A program made the position numbers and the translations under genes. From Cercophora sp. LCS_1 (lineage: Eukaryota; Ascomycota; Sordariomycetes; Sordariales; Lasiosphaeriaceae), in contig JAPZLL010000027.1 in the NCBI GenBank assembly GCA_036250225.1, forward strand, positions 1 to 64,000: a stretch of DNA of 64,000 nucleotides, written 5' to 3'. The number at the start of each line of letters is the position of its first letter. Position 1 is the first letter of the stretch. The notes below the pieces were generated by a model. The model had not been told where the DNA came from. It saw only the letters and a program-made list of their open reading frames with translations, and did not search any database. Shown here piece after piece: positions 54,109 to 63,868 of this stretch.

Positions 54109-56443
54109 ATGGAATTCGCAGCAGCAATAATCTCCATAACCGAAGTCACCCTCCGCACCGGCTCCAAGCTCTGGAAGCTCTCCGTCGCATGGCGTGACGC
54201 GCCCGAGGACCTGTCACGCCTGCGAGACGACATCACTAGGACAGAGCAGTTTCTCGATGAGATTCGCCAGAATGCGCTGTACCCACCGGCAACAAACTCA
54301 TGGAAGGATGATTCGCCTTCGGAGACAGAACTCAAACGGTTGATTGGCGAGGGGGTGAGAGTTCTGGAGACGATTGAGGAGGTCGTCGACCATTTGGTGG
54401 GGAGTGAAAAGTCGGATACGATTGGGAAGTTGAGGAGGTTGATCTGGATGGCGAATGCACGGAAGGTGACGGTGCTGAGGAAGCAGTTGAGTGGTGTAGT
54501 GTCGAGCATTTGCCAGATGTTGATTGCGCAGAATGTGTAAGTGGATTTGGCAGCGGCGTTGGATGGTCACTGACACGGGCAGGTCTGTATCGGCAAAGAT
54601 ATACACCTCGCTCAAGCAGTCGCAGACTGAGCTGGAGGGTGTCATCGGTACCCGACTTCTCGATGCATCAGATCGAGTCACGTCACAGCTCGAAAAGACG
54701 GTCCAGCTCTCGCAACACAAGATGGTACTGCATCTCGATCATCGACTCGAAGCCATCGAGAAGACGCTGGTAACGCACGTGAGGCAGTCAACGCCGAATA
54801 TGCTCTCCCCCCCTCCGGCCTACCAACCGCGCACCGAACCAGACGACACGCACCCCGAAGCAGCCTGGGCGTCCTTTATGCACCGCATCGTCCCCTTCCG
54901 GCAATCCCTATCCTCCGCCATCCCCTGCCGCTGCCGCTGCCACGCAGCAACCCGCTACCGCTGGGCCATGCGCTCGCTATCCTCAACCCTAGGCACAGTC
55001 ACCCTCAGCTACTCGGGGCGTTCCTCCACCGCGAACTGCCCCCAGGCAGAATGCCAAACCCACGTCCACCGCCAGCACGACTTCCGCAACATCCACATAG
55101 CCTACCACTTCCCCACCTGGCTCGTCCGCATCGCCATGTCCATCCTAGTCTCAAGCAACCTGAACGGGGCACCCCAGCTCAACGTCCGCATCTACAACCA
55201 CATCCCCAGCGGCCAGGCGGGCGGGAACACCATCTTCCACGCCATCCGGCAGGGCGAAACCTCGCGCGTGAAGCAAATGCTCATGGAAGGCCGCGCCTCC
55301 GTCTTTGATCTCATCGGTGTAGACACGGGTCACACAGCCCTCTGGGTAGCCATGGTGCTGCGCCGACGGGATATCGTCCGGGTCTTGCTCCAGGCGGGCG
55401 CAGACCCCTACTACGAACTAGCAACGTATTACAACATGTCGCCGATCCAGATCGCATTTGAGCGCTCCCTCACAGGCCACGCTGAGGAGCAGGAAATTGC
55501 GAACCTGTTTCCGCTGTCGGGGTATTCGTACGAAAAGGACTATTCCACGCTGCAGATGGCCATCATGGGGGAGTTGCAGCTCGATTTGGGGGAAGTCTTA
55601 CGCCAGCCGAGATACTTGGCTGAAGTGAACAGACGGAGCGCAGACGGACAGGCGCCTATTCTCACCGCTGCGCTTAAAGGGAATTCGCACGCTGTGAGGC
55701 TCCTGCTTAGGGCTGGCGCGGATGTGAACACGCGCTCGGCGGAGGGTCTGACGGCCCTGCATTACTCCTGCCGCTCGGCGCACTCGGATGTTGTCCAGTT
55801 GTTGCTCAAGGCGGGCGCGTCAGTGCATGACCAGGATCATTACGGACGGGATGCCCTGTTTCTTGCTACGAGCTGTATTACGAACGAGGCAAACATGCTG
55901 AGGCTTCTGAGCCTGCTGTTCGAGCACGGCGCGGATGCCAACGCTGGGGATGAGTATGGGGCTTCGATACTGGCGTATGCGGTTGCCAGGGGCGTGCTTG
56001 TTGCGGCGAGGTTTTTGCTGGAACACGGGGCTTATGTCGACTATCACGAGGAAGGCGGAATCCCGACGCTCTATACAGCGATTGGGAATAAGAGGCGGGA
56101 CTTGGTCGTGCTGCTGCTCGAGTATGGGGCGAGTATAAGGGAGGTGACAGGTAATGGGTGGAATGTGCTGCATTTCCTCGGACGGTATGCGGACGTGGAG
56201 ATGCTGAGGTTGTTCAAGGGGAGGTTAGGGGGTGTGAGTACTATTGCAAAGGATGTCGATGGCAAGACGCCGCTTATTCTGCTGAATGAGCGGCATCCGG
56301 AGTCAGAGTTGAGCCAGGCTTTTGATCAGCTGTTAACGAGCGTTGAGGATGGGGATGATGCCGAGTCTCTTACCGAGGATGAGTTTGTTGATGCTCTGGA
56401 GGGGTGGGAGGTCGACGGTGACTGGTCCGAGAAGGAAAAGTGA
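54109..56443 (+). CDS. PigL_N-ankyrin repeat protein
   Basis: Two exons, 54109-54536 and 54583-56443, with a 46-nt intron (GTAAGT donor, CACTGAC branch, GGCAG acceptor); 762 residues. The N-terminal helical domain (MEFAAAIISITEVTLRTGSK, then LSRLRDDITRTEQFLDEI) resembles the fungal PigL_N/Fungal_N domain found at the front of NLR-like and ankyrin proteins. A second helical region (about 145-205) follows, then a Pro-rich linker, a Cys-rich CRCRCH stretch, a central region near LVRIAMSILVSS, and at least eight ankyrin repeats in the C-terminal 380 residues (GHTALWVAMVLRRRDIVRVL, GLTALHYSCRSAHSDVVQLL, NVLHFLGRYADVEMLRLF). The end is acidic. This domain order suits a signal-sensing or self/non-self receptor without an NTPase. 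Ligand and output are unknown. Confidence 0.88.
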
Positions 56444-56799
56444 TGGAATTGTGGGAAGCCGCAACGATACGAACGGTTACTCGCCTCCCGTTTGATGCCG
56501 TGTTTGTTCTTCTCCAAGTTGAGTCAGAACGTGTGGTGGAAGGGAACCGAGCTTGGGTACCGGTACCGGATGGGCGCATGGGTCTACGGCAGGTGTGTGT
56601 TCCACGGACGGCAGGTGCCCATGCCGTTGGTTCGAGGTTGTGAAAACCAACTCGATGTCCCGGAACGGAAGGCATGACCCTGCTGCCGCAGGACCAGGTC
56701 ACCAACTGTGGCGTCATGCTAATAAATATAGCAGAGAACTCCAGTATCTTCATTCACATTCCCAATCCCCCGTATACCAACTGTCCCTCGCTTCGCAAA
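56444..56799. other. Spacer between ankyrin and MFS genes
   Basis: 356 bp between same-strand genes. An in-frame ATG at 56674 precedes the chosen MFS start, but the intervening sequence has no transporter-like content and carries AT-rich TAATAAATATAGC, better read as promoter. Confidence 0.5.
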
Positions 56800-58272
56800 A
56801 TGTCCCCATCAACCACAGCCCAACGACACTCATGGCGCTCCCACCCGCGCTTCATTGTGTGCACCGTTGGCATCGGCCAGTTTTCGGACTTCTTTCTCTT
56901 TGGAATGCGCGTCCCGCTGCTTCCCTATCTCGTTCGTTCACACCTCGGCGTTCCCGAGTCTCAAGTGCAGCCTCGCGTGGCTGCTCTCCTGGCATCCTTC
57001 AGCATTGCAACCCTTGTATCCGCAGTTCCCGCCGGATGGCTGGCCGATAGAAACGTCGGATGGAGAGGGCGTCTCTATCTGTTCGGACTGGCTGCGCTCT
57101 TTTGGTCAACCATCACCTTCTACACGAGCGAGCACTGGGGTATGATGGTGTTCTCCCGTGTGCTCAACGGTGTGAGTGCGGCGGTGCTGTATGCTGCTGG
57201 TTTTGCCATGGTGGCGGATGCTGTTGCGCCGGGGGACCTGGGGAAGTCGTTGGGCTTGGTGGGTTTCCACGTGCCCAGGGTATATATCGACATGCTAACG
57301 TCTTTGCGTCTTCAGATACGCTCGATAGTTGCTGTCGGCGACCTCATCGGACCACCATTAGGCGGCGTCATCTTCTCGCATTGGGGATTCGAGGGCATAC
57401 TCAATGTCAGCGTTGCGGTACTGGTGGTCGACTTGATACTGAGATTGTTGATGGTGAAGAGTCGATACGATGACCCGGCCGAGAGGAAACAACCCGTTGT
57501 CGTCGGCTACGGGCCGATCGTTCACGGCGAGGGCGAGGCTGACTCGGGCCGTTTCTTGCCTGGTGCTCCTGGCCCTTCAAACACCGACCCGCATGCTGGG
57601 CCCAGGAACCCGCTACCCATTCTGGCTTGTCTGTCTGATAAGCAACTCCTGACAGCCTTGTTTCTCAGTTTCGTTCAGTACATCATCCTCGGCTCCTACG
57701 ATGCAACATTGGCGCTCGAAGCCAGCACCAGGTTTGAGCTCCCCCCCAAGGAAGTCGGCGTCATTTTTCTTGCCCTAGCAATCCCAGTCCTCTCGTTTTC
57801 TCCCATCGCCGGCTGGGCTGTTGACAGGTATGGCCCGCGGCTGGTTGCCATTTCTGGGTACGGTTTGTTTGCGCTCACACTGGCATCCATTGTCCTTCTC
57901 GAACTCGGCTCAGGTGGACCAACATCTTTACACTTTGTTGCCTTTTACTTTTGGTTGGTCGTGCAAGGCCTGTGTCTGGCGATGGTGTCAACGCCGAGTG
58001 TTGTCAAGGCAAAGCAGGCTGTTGAATGCGCGGTGAAACAAGACCCAGCGAGGTTTGGGTCAAGGGGCGCAACGGGCCAAATGTTTGGGCTCAACACGCT
58101 GGTTTCGAGTTTTGGGTTGCTGGTTGGAAACTCGGCGAGCGCATCCCTTAGGGAGACGCTGGAGTACGAAGGCCTGAACGCCGTTCTGGCTGGGTTTTGC
58201 ATGGTCGCCGCAGGTCTTGCTTGGACGTTCTTTGGTGAGGAGCAAGAAAGGGAAAACTCCGAGGCTGTCTGA
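56800..58272 (+). CDS. MFS transporter
   Basis: Two exons, 56800-57258 and 57316-58272, with a 57-nt intron (GTGGGT donor, TGCTAAC branch, CTTCAG acceptor); 471 residues. The intron is a multiple of three without a stop, so an unspliced frame also exists, but splicing joins GKSLGL to IRSIVAVGDLIGPPLGG, the proper MFS helix 4-5 region. Conserved loops: GWLADRNVGWRGRLYL after helix 2 (motif A variant) and GWAVDRYGPRLVAISGYG after helix 8. The 12-helix layout resembles VMAT-like/DHA1 drug:H+ antiporters. Start chosen at MSPSTTAQRHS. Substrate unknown; export of a metabolite or drug is the common role. Confidence 0.87.
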   Translation: MSPSTTAQRHSWRSHPRFIVCTVGIGQFSDFFLFGMRVPLLPYLVRSHLGVPESQVQPRVAALLASFSIATLVSAVPAGWLADRNVGWRGRLYLFGLAALFWSTITFYTSEHWGMMVFSRVLNGVSAAVLYAAGFAMVADAVAPGDLGKSLGLVGFHVPRVYIDMLTSLRLQIRSIVAVGDLIGPPLGGVIFSHWGFEGILNVSVAVLVVDLILRLLMVKSRYDDPAERKQPVVVGYGPIVHGEGEADSGRFLPGAPGPSNTDPHAGPRNPLPILACLSDKQLLTALFLSFVQYIILGSYDATLALEASTRFELPPKEVGVIFLALAIPVLSFSPIAGWAVDRYGPRLVAISGYGLFALTLASIVLLELGSGGPTSLHFVAFYFWLVVQGLCLAMVSTPSVVKAKQAVECAVKQDPARFGSRGATGQMFGLNTLVSSFGLLVGNSASASLRETLEYEGLNAVLAGFCMVAAGLAWTFFGEEQERENSEAV

Positions 58273-58787
58273 GGATAACTTGGATTGGATGGTATCGATA
58301 TCACGCGGGCGGTCTTTGGTCTAGAATGGTAATATTGATAGCGTATACAATCTAGAAGCTTTAACCTTGTTCAAGGGGCGGGTTATAGGGGTGACATATA
58401 CTAACTTGCAAGTCAGGCGGACGAGCTATTATAGCGAGAGGTATGTATGACTACAAGCGTACTTGAGTCAACCAAATTGCGGCATATCTAGCGATTCTTC
58501 AGTACATCACAGCGTTGTTTGGGAGAGGAGATATCTCTTACGCCCTTTTCTGAGTAAACAAGACCTGTCTCGGGCTGTTCAAGGCTGTTGAACTGGCCAA
58601 GAAAGGGATTAAATTGTGGGCTCATTTTCACTTGAAAACGGGGGACCATTGAAAATAATTCTGAGAAAAGAAATGTATATATATATATGTTATTGATACT
58701 TGGGCACTGCCCAAGGGAAATAGAAACAAAGAAAAAAAATGTCTGTTGAACTTACCCTTCTCACCTTTTTTCCCAGCAAGCCTACGC
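58273..58787. other. Convergent spacer
   Basis: 515 bp between convergent genes, AT-rich with a TATATATATATAT stretch at 58677-58688. No gene supported. Confidence 0.55.
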
Positions 58788-60041
58788 TCAGTGACGCTTG
58801 AATAGATTAGCCGTCCCCTGCGCCAGACTAGGAGTACGGTATTCCAATCCTAGAATAGAGTGCAGAGACGTCAGCATAGCCTCCTCCATCTTCTTCGCGT
58901 TGCGATGCTCGAACTGGCCAACCTCGTTCCACCCAATGACACCATAGATCAGAAACGCCAAGGCGTTGGCCATGCAGTGCAGCGGGCTGAGGTGCATGCG
59001 GTCCTTGGCGATCTCGGGGAGATCCGGATACATGGCAGCTGGGCCGGCACGTCCGACACTTCCTACCTTGACCAACCACGCATCGAACTCCCTGAGGGCG
59101 CCCTCGAATCTGGCTTGGCGGGTATTCTTGTCGCCGCAGTCAAAATACCAGACGGCTTTGGTCTTGTTGTGTTGGATGCACACGCTCCATTGCTCGGTTG
59201 GTGTGTCTGGTTCGTCGAACTGGACAAACATGACGAGCCAGGGGCGGCTAGTAATGTAGGCGCGATGGTCTTGATTCTTGAAATCGTCATCCATGCGGGC
59301 GTCGAAGCGGTTCTGGGGCGTCTTGTTTGGACGGTCAGGTCGCAGGAGCACGCGGTACGGCTTAACCACGTAGAAGCGTTTGCTGCTAAAAGTGTATCTA
59401 GGGTTGCACATGGCATCCCAGTAGAGTAAGCGTTGGAGGAGCATGTAGATGTGGACCGGGGATGTGTTGTTGCCGTGACGGAAGTCGTAGAGGCCGTTAT
59501 GGCAGAACCGCACATTTCGGAGGGCAGGTTCAGCGGGAGTGGTTGCGTCGTCAAAGCCCAAGGGGAGTGGACCACCGCGGGCGTTCAGATCGGTCGGGTG
59601 TGGGCAGTCGATGTCCTCAATGAGTGAGTAGAGGTATGTATCCCAGAGGAATTCGAGATCTCGGTCGCTTACCTGACCGTCGGACGTTTTGATGTATCGA
59701 TCGAGCGCTGGGGCAGTTGCGTCGGGGAGTTTGTCCTGCCAATGTCTTCGAGAAATGCCATCCCTGGGTCGCGGTGTGTCGGGCCTGGAGGCGTACATTG
59801 GGAGCTCAAAGGTGACGGCCCCAAGCTGGTCCATGTAATAGCCATTACCAGTGTGCTGGTACCTGTCAGGGACATGGAGGTAGGGAAGTTCCACTGGAAC
59901 TGCCTGACCGTAGATTTTGTCAGCAAGGAGTTCGGGCTTCAGCTTGGCAATTACCTCTTCATCTTCATAGTCAAAGGCGAGATCAAGGGGCAGATAGCAC
60001 TGGGTGACTTGTGCAGCTCGAAATTGCGGTGTAGAAGCCAT
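58788..60041 (-). CDS. Orphan 417-residue protein, Ulp1/C48-like spacing
   Basis: Single exon with a clean ATG at 60041. I do not recognise a family with confidence. The C-terminal 140 residues show SRPWLVMFVQFDE, then EQWSVCIQHNKTKAVWYFDC (W285, D301), a helix, and LSPLHCMANALAFLIYGVIG (C356). This order (hydrophobic strand, W followed by two strands, YFD, then a Cys at the head of a helix) recalls Ulp1/C48-type cysteine peptidases, in which His, Asp and Cys occur with similar spacing. The position where His would precede Trp holds Gln, so if related it may be inactive or use another residue. The N-terminal half is acidic and Pro-rich. No membrane helices or signal peptide. It lies beside a tetranucleotide repeat and a pseudogene block. 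Confidence 0.7.
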   Translation of the reverse strand: MASTPQFRAAQVTQCYLPLDLAFDYEDEEVIAKLKPELLADKIYGQAVPVELPYLHVPDRYQHTGNGYYMDQLGAVTFELPMYASRPDTPRPRDGISRRHWQDKLPDATAPALDRYIKTSDGQVSDRDLEFLWDTYLYSLIEDIDCPHPTDLNARGGPLPLGFDDATTPAEPALRNVRFCHNGLYDFRHGNNTSPVHIYMLLQRLLYWDAMCNPRYTFSSKRFYVVKPYRVLLRPDRPNKTPQNRFDARMDDDFKNQDHRAYITSRPWLVMFVQFDEPDTPTEQWSVCIQHNKTKAVWYFDCGDKNTRQARFEGALREFDAWLVKVGSVGRAGPAAMYPDLPEIAKDRMHLSPLHCMANALAFLIYGVIGWNEVGQFEHRNAKKMEEAMLTSLHSILGLEYRTPSLAQGTANLFKRH

Positions 60042-60608
60042 GTTTGCGGTGTGTAGGTTTGTGGTGCGAGTAGAATGAATTCTGTTCTCAATGCGACAAG
60101 ATGTCGATGTGTATGAGAGGGGGATTCAAGACTTTCCGATACGTTTCAGGTGTTTAAATGCATGGAATTAGACGTGGAGCTGTACAGACACAAGAGCATT
60201 GTAATGTTGAAAGCATCATTGGTTAAGCGCAGCGACGATATGCACTAAACAGAGTCTTTGTGGAGGCACTGCCAAACCCTGCAGGTGTCATTGAGGAATT
60301 GAGCGAGCAAACAAACAAACAAGCAAGCAAACAAACAAACAAGCAAGCAAACAAACAAGCAAGCAAGCAAACAAACAAACAAGCAAGCAAACAAACGGAA
60401 GGTGCTGTTCACGTCATTCTTTGTCGATCTATTGTGCACAACGCACCTTCCGCCACCTCCAAGTGTGGCTCAGAAGCTCCTGCCTTTCAAGAACGAGAGC
60501 CGCCATTGCTCAAAAACCTCGCAAAGGAGGGCTCTGGCTTATGAGTCGTGTCTGGTGTTGATCGAGTTCAGGTGCTGTATGGTATTTACGCACTCTCAAA
60601 TGTTACAA
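60042..60608. other. Spacer with tetranucleotide repeat
   Basis: Promoter side of the orphan gene and the flank of the patatin pseudogene. It contains the (AAAC/AAGC)n array listed separately. No other gene supported. Confidence 0.5.
60306..60396 (+). repeat. Higher-order (AAAC/AAGC) tetranucleotide array
   Basis: About 23 tetranucleotides ordered as AAAC x3, AAGC x2, twice over, then AAAC x2, AAGC x3, AAAC x3, AAGC x2, AAAC x2. The 20-bp (AAAC)3(AAGC)2 block itself repeats. It is open in several frames, which creates spurious reading frames on both strands. Confidence 0.95.
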
Positions 60609-62583
60609 TCAACCCTCCAACTCATATATGAGCTCGTCGTACGACAACTGGTCTGGTTCTCTCCCCTTCACGCCCCCAGTCCCAACATCTTCCGGACGCT
60701 CGGGATAGCGCGTCCCCGTCTCTCCTAGTCCCATAACCCCATCGTTTGTTATTCCTAAGCCCGTCGCAGTCCCGTTGATATCGATATTTCTGAATGCACG
60801 CCTTAGATTCCGATTCGATCCCGCCCTGCGCACCCTCGCCTTTGGCTGCGGCTGGTACCTTGACAGATCAGGCGCTGCTCTCACCTCATGATTGTCTTCA
60901 CACAGGCTGTGGAAGCGCTGGGGCGCGGTCCTGGGACTCGCATAGCGCAGGTCGTTGCTGCGACGAGCGGCGACTAGTCTGTTCCGGGATGGTGTGCCTG
61001 TGGGGTTGGTGGCGCGGTCAGCACTGTGGACGACAACAATCAGTAGCTCATATGCGAAAAGGTTGGCCGTCCGCTTTTCATGTAACATTAAATCGACAGG
61101 TAAGGTAGTTTACGTAGGTACATACCTCGAGCTCGGCTGTCTTCTGTCATAAGCTCCCTTGGGAAACCACTGATCGGCAAGTGCGAGTCGGTAGAGAAGG
61201 GGTACGGCGTAGTCTGTAAGCAGAGAGAGATCATGGTCGAGGATGACTCCTTGGACGTGGAGATTTGGATGCGCGGGAGATTGAAGGTGCCGCGGAGGTA
61301 CAAGTCGTTGATGATGTGCTCCGAGAGGCGCAGCGTGAAGGAATTGGAGCGAAGTCCTCTCTCCTCGACGAAGAGGAACGGCTCAAAGGTGCCGCGAATA
61401 TAACTGCGAAGAAACTCGCCGAGATCCTTCATCTCGTCCGAGTTTTGCTCAAAGCGGCAGTGAATTCTGCCTGAAAATAGGTATACAACATGTTAGATGA
61501 GCCAAACCGACAGAGCGTCCAGTCATGTCACAATAGGGGCTGACCTTCGCACGTGAAGCTAGAATCCTGTTGTTTCACGGAGCCGGCGGCTTTCTCGAAG
61601 AAGAAGGTGCTGGCAATCAGCCTATGGGCGACCTCCCTGGTCCTGGCAACGTTCTGGTTGAGATACTCGGTCGCTGCTTTTTCGAGACGTCCAAGCTCGT
61701 TGACCTCCTTGAGTCAGGGCACTTTGTACTGCAGATCAGGGTTAATGCGTATGTAGCGGCGGTGGTTGCCGTTTCCGTCAAACTCGGGAAAGATGTTCTC
61801 CGCCATAAACGTCCGCCAGATGTCATCGCACTGTAGGAGCCTGTCAAATCGATCCGTCGCAATGTTCCACCACATCTTCCAGGGAGTACTCGACGACTTT
61901 CCCTTGACTTGTGGTGACGAGGCTTCCCCGTTCTCGAATGGTGGCTGGTTCCTGACGGGACGTGTCTTCTCTTGACCGGCAGTGTTAGCGCCCGTGCCAA
62001 TCGAGAGGAGTATGTCTGGCGGCGCGCTAGCAACATCGCCCCAAATCATCCTGCGTTCGTGGTGCGTCACCCAAACTGGGTTATTGTGGTATAGGGCACC
62101 GTCCACATATGCGCTCTGCGTGTCCTTCTTGATGAACTGTTTGAAGGAGGGCGGCGCAGCCGATGTTGCGCGAGCATTGTGTGAGCCAGCGTAAGTAACT
62201 TAAGCCTCAACATCCCATGGCGGCAATAAGGTACCCAAGCCAAAGGTATCATCTGGCCGGCTGGGGGGCGAAATACGGGCTGAGAACTTACGCTTCCCAC
62301 ATTTTGAACTCGGTTTCCGACCCAGCCGTACGGACTAATCTATACGGGAGTTCTGCCACTCCATCAGCTGTTGCTCCCGTCTCATGTCTTGAACGCGCCA
62401 CGTACCGTAGCTGTGAGGATCCGGCCGGTTGTAGTTGGTCAGAATGACTGCCTGCTGCGCGATGACCGTGGTCGGGGTCACCGTAACCTTAGTGAACATC
62501 TCACTAGAGTTGGTTTTCCCTCCAAATAGGGGTCCCTCTTCAAACCGCTCTTTGAGGAGAGCCTCAAACAGCTTGGTCTTGCA
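60609..62583 (-). pseudogene. Decayed patatin-like phospholipase gene
   Basis: The 3' two-thirds of a large fungal patatin-family gene. Recognisable in order: CKTKLFEALLKERFEEGPLF and VTPTTVIAQQAVILTNYNRP (62406-62583); after a good GTACGT...GGCAG intron, FKMWEA; then ARATSAAPPSFKQF, the catalytic-Asp motif YVDGALYHNNP, DILLSIGTG, RRYIRINPDLQYKVP; then LGRLEKAATEYLNQN; after a further intron, DLGEFLRSYIRGTFEPFLF and SGFPRELMTED. Breaks: the exon beginning ARATSAAP has no AG acceptor near 62174 in phase; an in-frame TGA (61714-61716) interrupts KVP*LKEVNEL, where family members have a sense codon, and CGA to TGA fits C-to-T mutation; the last segment (60609-61040, ending YELEG) is in a shifted frame. 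The N-terminal part with the GxSxG nucleophile is absent. Not expected to make an active enzyme. Confidence 0.8.
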
Positions 62584-63051
62584 GAGGGTTCACATCCATA
62601 TCGAACCCCAGGGTCATGGAGTCTGCATACCTAGGTGTGGGCTGAAAGCCCTGCTTATACTGGTAATTATCTTGCTGCAGTCTGGGAAGATATGGCCGCC
62701 GCCCACGCCTGCGTCATTTTTGTCGCGGCGATGCCACTGAGCGTCAATTGGCCAGTCAATATGCAGCCTCAATGCATTGTTCAGTTGTCAGTTGCCACAT
62801 CTGCGACAGCGACCTTGTCCCTCATATTCGACTGGCACCTCAAGATCAAACACATCAAGGAAGCGAGACCCGGGCTAAAAAGGGAGCGATAGAAGCAGTT
62901 TATCCACTAAGCCTGCAAAAACTGTGAAGTAGGTACGTGAAGGATTCTGTTTTGCAGATGTAGCAGAAGATATTCGTCCAACCACGGCGAGAATCCGGAC
63001 CCTCCGCCATCATGTTTTGTTGTCTTCCCAGAAAGTTCCGTCTTCTTCTTC

Positions 63052-63087
<36 letters not shown>

Positions 63088-63142
63088 GCTCTCTTTACTC
63101 TCAGCTTCTCTATGGTGATACTGACCATAATAAACGCTTTCC
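62584..63142. other. Degenerate stretch between two pseudogenes
   Basis: On the minus strand scattered protein-like pieces (RCRRCGN, RLHIDWPIDAQWHRRD) are separated by stops; they may be eroded upstream exons of the patatin gene. Contains the (ATC) tract. Confidence 0.4.
63040..63087 (+). repeat. (TTC)n-(ATC)11 microsatellite
   Basis: A short run of TTC/TCT units passes into eleven ATC units (63055-63087). On the opposite strand one frame reads as a Met run. It lies between two pseudogenes. Confidence 0.9.
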
Positions 63143-63868
63143 TCAGGTTCCTTGTCGAGCACAAGACATTGCCTGTACGGTTAGAAACTCCGGAACTGAG
63201 CCGTACCACAGCGGAACCATAGACAGAAAGTCCCAGTTCGTGGCCAGGATCCAAACAAGGTTGTTCTCCTTGTCGACCAACAGGTTATCCACCGAGAGAT
63301 GCATCGGGAGCATGCTGGCGTGGCGAAGGCTCAGGGCTGGGTCCGCACATACTTGATCTGAGGGCCCGTGAGGAGAGCCTCGATCTTCGCAACATGGGTC
63401 GCGGCATGAGCATGTACCTAACAAACACATACCACTCTTCAGTATTCGAGAAGGGGTCTCGGAGCTCGGGGAGCCGCATGTTGAGAATACAAGGGACAGC
63501 CGGCAATAGGTTCGAGTTCACCGCCTGACGGATCCACTACATCGAGCAAGTCAGTATCATCAACGACATGGATACAAAACACCACAGGTGCTGCTTACCG
63601 CCAGCATAGCCGCCTCGCTCAAAGTCTTGTGCTTTGGGTAGATGGGCAGTGAGATCTGCACCAGAAACTTGGTGCCACCAGATGCAGTAACGATGAACTG
63701 CTTCTTCAGGAACGCCTCGCCGCCCTCCTCGACACGGCACGGGTTCGCCAGATTCACCCGGTCTTGAGCCGTCCGCAAGATGGTATCCGTGCTGGGAAAA
63801 GTACTCCAGTTGAACGCGAGATTGCTGTTGCTGTAATCCATGCCGAGCCCGAGGGGAGCTGAAGGCAT
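63143..63868 (-). pseudogene. Decayed aminoglycoside-phosphotransferase-like kinase gene
   Basis: The 5' exon (63599-63868) is intact: ATG at 63868 or 63841, then the N-lobe GGTKFLVQISLPIYPKHKTL of fungal APH-fold proteins. A normal 62-nt intron (GTAAGC...GTAG) leads to WIRQAVNSNLLPAVP (from 63536). After DPFSNTEEW the text jumps frame to HVAKIEALLTGPQIKYVRTQ, meets a TGA, and resumes in a third frame with LSVDNLLVDKENNL and TNWDFLSMVPLWYGSVPEFL. The middle of the C-lobe is missing. The catalytic H-x-D before the Asn loop is replaced (PMHLSVDN), and the metal-binding Asp of the usual DWE is Asn (TNWD). With frameshifts, deletion and lost catalytic residues this is a pseudogene. Confidence 0.75.

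Noticed and set aside
60245..60439. Hydrophobic Leu/Cys/Phe frame on the minus strand
   Set aside because: It is a translation of the AAAC/AAGC array, not a membrane protein.
62907..63254. Frame with a polymethionine-polylysine run
   Set aside because: Created by the ATC/TTC microsatellite between two pseudogenes.
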